NCBI RefSeq assembly: GCF_007747995.1
Contig: NZ_CP036276.1
Coordinates: forward strand, 874,001-938,000
Source: Symmachiella dynata
Lineage (GTDB): Bacteria > Planctomycetota > Planctomycetia > Planctomycetales > Planctomycetaceae
Direction of reading: 5' to 3'
DNA: 64,000 bases
Both the position numbers and the translations under genes were made by a program. Shown here piece after piece: positions 61,884 to 64,000 of this stretch. Under the pieces are notes generated by a model, which did not search any database, was not told the DNA's origin, and was given only the letters and a program-made list of their open reading frames with translations. Within the stretch, counting starts at the first letter, position 1, and each line of letters begins with the position of its first letter.

Positions 61884-64000
61884 TTAGACGCGCCGCACGA
61901 TAATGTAATTTCCTTCGGCGGAGACGACTTCGATGTCGCTGCCGGCGTCGATGAAAGGTCCATCGCTGACGACGTCGATGAGATCATCATCAATTTTCGC
62001 TTTGCCCGCCGGCCGCAGAACAGTCGTCGCGACCCCAGTGCGGCCCACCAATCGTGCTGTCCCAGCACCAACAAGATCCGGTGCCAATTGCGGTTGCCCG
62101 GCATGTTCAGCACCGGGGGGCGTGAGGACCAATTGATCGAACAGCGGCATTTTGGGCAAAAATCGATTCAGTACCGCAGCAATGACCACCACGCCAACAA
62201 TAGCACCTGCTAGCGAGATCACGGAGCGTTCCAGGATTTTGTAATCCATCGAGGATTGCGGAATGACAAATGTCTGGCTGGCTAAAATCAGCGAGGCGAT
62301 CATCAACAGTCCGCCGGAAACGCCAAAGACCGTCAAGCCGGGGATCACAAACAACTCGATCCCGATGCAGATGATTCCGCACAAGAAGAGCACGACCTCC
62401 AACCAACCGGCGGTGCCGCCCAGATAACTGGCCCAGAAAAACAATGCAAAACAAACTCCCGCGCCGATACCAAACAGTCCGCTGGGAACATGCAATTCGA
62501 TGTAGACACCGATAATACCCAGCACGATCAGCAGCAACTTGACACCTGGCTCGTTGAGCACAAACACCAACGAGTCGACCCACGTCCGACCGACCGCCTG
62601 TAACGAAACCTCCGGCGGAATCGAAAGCCGTTCGCGCAACTCTTCCTGATCGGCCACCGGCGCTTCGGCGATCAACAATTCCTCGGCGCGTTCGCCACTG
62701 ATGGTCAAAAACATATTGTTGCGGGTTTCAGGAACGATAGCACCCTTGATCCATTCGTCCCCTTTGGCATGAATTTCATCTTCGGTCATATACCACACGC
62801 GGCCCGTGTCGCGGTGTTTGACCTGATAAACTTCCGTTTCTTTGATGATCATGGATAAGGCCAACGCTTCGGGCCGATTCTTCTTCCGGGCGAGGTCCTT
62901 GGCGTCTTCTTTCAAAACGGTTAAGAGTTTTTCCGGAATGAATTGAAATTCTGCATTGGGGCCTTGCTGCGCAATTACACCAATATCACCGATCTTCGCA
63001 TCCGGATGCATATAGATTTCGTCGCAACCCAACGATATCAAAGCCGCTGCGCTAATGGCTTCGTGGGGAATGTATGCGATGGTCCGAACCTTTTGGCTGT
63101 CTAAATCTGCAATCGTGTGGGCAATTTCCTGGCCCGCAAGTAGAACACCGCCCGGCGAATCAATTTCAAAAATGATCAGATTTGCCCCTTCCGCGACCGC
63201 TTGCTCGACGTGACGCACCACAAAACCTTGCAGGACCGATTCAATGACGTCGTCGATGCGAATCACCCGCACAATAGGGGCATCGCCGCCGGCGGGGTCT
63301 TCCCGCATGGCTTGGCGGGGTAGGCCGTATAATTCGGCCACATCCGATTTGTCCTGTGCCACGGCCGAAACCAAATACCCGCCGTGGGCTGCCTGGCTGC
63401 CGGTGAAGGTTCCGGCTCGACCGGGATTTTTGACTGTTTCGTGTTGAGGGATCGCCACCCGCTCGACACGTTGTAAACGTTCGAATTCACCGGGCAACAC
63501 CAACCGCGTTTCGGTGGCGTCGTTGGGTGGCTCGCCGGATTGAATCTGCACTTGGATGACTTCGACCTGTGGGTCGGTCATCCCCATTGCCAGCGCCGAA
63601 CTGAGCTTGTTGTTGTGCCGGCGATTGACCAGATTCACGACGAAATTTTGTTCATCCGGATCGAGCGGTTTGCCCAAGCCGATATTTCCCAACGCAGCAT
63701 CGGGGTGCATCACAATGTCGTTGCAGGCCAATGCGGCGACGACGTTGTTTCCGGAGACGTCCTGCGGAATCCAGGCGACTTTGCGCAGCCCGGGCAGGTC
63801 TTTGGAGAGAAAATTGGCCAACCCTTGCACGTTGTGAAATTGGCTGGTCCCTTTGGTGATTTCCAGCACCAAGACGCCTTTGCGGCCTTCTTGTTGCGCG
63901 CGGTTTTGTAGCGCCAAGCCCATCCGTTTGACGCGGCCGATTGCCGCATCGTCGATGGTCCCGTCCAGCGTAATGAATTGTCCGATGGCGGCGGCTTGCG
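61884..64000 (-). CDS. NfeD-type membrane serine protease (ClpP class), N-terminus beyond window
   Basis: The frame is open to the right edge (64000), so the start is missing; about 705 residues are present. Two tandem crotonase/ClpP-like domains occur: the first with WIPQDVSGNNVVAALACNDIVMHPDAALGNIG, the second with AYIPHEAISAAALISLGCDEIYMHPDAKIGDIG, where the Ser of ISAAA is the probable nucleophile. Four to five TM helices (LLLIVLGIIGVYIELHV..) and a C-terminal OB-type NfeD domain (TARLVGRTGVATTVLRP.., GNYIIVRRV) follow. Such proteins are membrane proteases acting with stomatin-like partners; none is visible here. Confidence 0.9.
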   Translation of the reverse strand, partial: QAAAIGQFITLDGTIDDAAIGRVKRMGLALQNRAQQEGRKGVLVLEITKGTSQFHNVQGLANFLSKDLPGLRKVAWIPQDVSGNNVVAALACNDIVMHPDAALGNIGLGKPLDPDEQNFVVNLVNRRHNNKLSSALAMGMTDPQVEVIQVQIQSGEPPNDATETRLVLPGEFERLQRVERVAIPQHETVKNPGRAGTFTGSQAAHGGYLVSAVAQDKSDVAELYGLPRQAMREDPAGGDAPIVRVIRIDDVIESVLQGFVVRHVEQAVAEGANLIIFEIDSPGGVLLAGQEIAHTIADLDSQKVRTIAYIPHEAISAAALISLGCDEIYMHPDAKIGDIGVIAQQGPNAEFQFIPEKLLTVLKEDAKDLARKKNRPEALALSMIIKETEVYQVKHRDTGRVWYMTEDEIHAKGDEWIKGAIVPETRNNMFLTISGERAEELLIAEAPVADQEELRERLSIPPEVSLQAVGRTWVDSLVFVLNEPGVKLLLIVLGIIGVYIELHVPSGLFGIGAGVCFALFFWASYLGGTAGWLEVVLFLCGIICIGIELFVIPGLTVFGVSGGLLMIASLILASQTFVIPQSSMDYKILERSVISLAGAIVGVVVIAAVLNRFLPKMPLFDQLVLTPPGAEHAGQPQLAPDLVGAGTARLVGRTGVATTVLRPAGKAKIDDDLIDVVSDGPFIDAGSDIEVVSAEGNYIIVRRV

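Overview
The window looks like a chromosomal segment of a planctomycete, probably of the Planctomycetaceae or a close relative. I base this on gene content and style, not on a database search. The indications are a secreted sulfatase, a formylglycine-generating-enzyme-like protein and a secreted sialidase-like protein, many signal-peptide or membrane proteins of unknown function, a Cys-rich HEAT-repeat secreted protein, isolated ribosomal protein genes (rpsR, rplU), an HPr/EI/EIIA(Ntr) set without sugar permeases, a moderately high GC content and frequent non-ATG starts with variable Shine-Dalgarno signals.

Layout. 1-5 kb: end of an L-2-hydroxyglutarate oxidase gene, a malate/lactate-type dehydrogenase, a D-threonine aldolase/D-serine dehydratase-like enzyme, a secreted LRR protein and aroB. 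5-8 kb (minus strand): an ABC exporter made of an ATPase and a permease fused to a CPBP protease. 8.9-9.6 kb: two tatA paralogues and tRNA-Val(CAC). 9.7-16 kb: a GT-C glycosyltransferase, a purple-acid-phosphatase-like enzyme, purQ, a Cys-rich HEAT protein and rpsR. 16.6-24.2 kb: a lipoprotein, then hpf-ptsN-ptsH-ptsI (a regulatory phosphotransferase chain next to ribosome hibernation), rng (RNase G/E) with a long leader, and rplU.

24.4-32 kb is the most accessory-looking stretch. It is AT-richer, all genes are on the minus strand and most are orphans. Several are preceded by the same palindromic box (core GTCAGGCGGGAGCCTGAC), which gives a cassette-like arrangement. A 73-bp segment containing a plausible promoter is duplicated upstream of two unrelated genes (DUF2254 and a repeat-rich lipoprotein). 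The tract ends with a coupled two-gene module of unknown function (30.2-31.9 kb).

32-39 kb (minus strand): a cysteine desulfurase-like gene and the molybdenum cofactor genes moaA, moaE and moaD. moaD overlaps a large FAD/Fe-S oxidoreductase gene. The cofactor cluster is interrupted by a compact 468-bp unit: a GxxExxY protein gene enclosed by inverted copies of a CCACAGATT.. repeat that recurs elsewhere in the window.

39-54 kb: small membrane proteins, a sialidase-like protein, an acyl-carrier-protein/FGE fusion, a Tat-exported amidohydrolase, a complete IS4-like element (30-bp imperfect terminal inverted repeats), a D-aminoacylase, a sulfatase, an APC permease and an FMN-binding glutamate-synthase-like protein. 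54-64 kb: a very large TPR-type secreted protein, a two-TM protein, a sulfotransferase, a transglutaminase-like protein and an NfeD-type membrane protease with a duplicated ClpP-like domain that runs off the window end.

The observations I rate highest are the GxxExxY unit, the boxed orphan-gene array, the ACP-FGE fusion, the duplicated promoter segment and the hpf/PTS locus.
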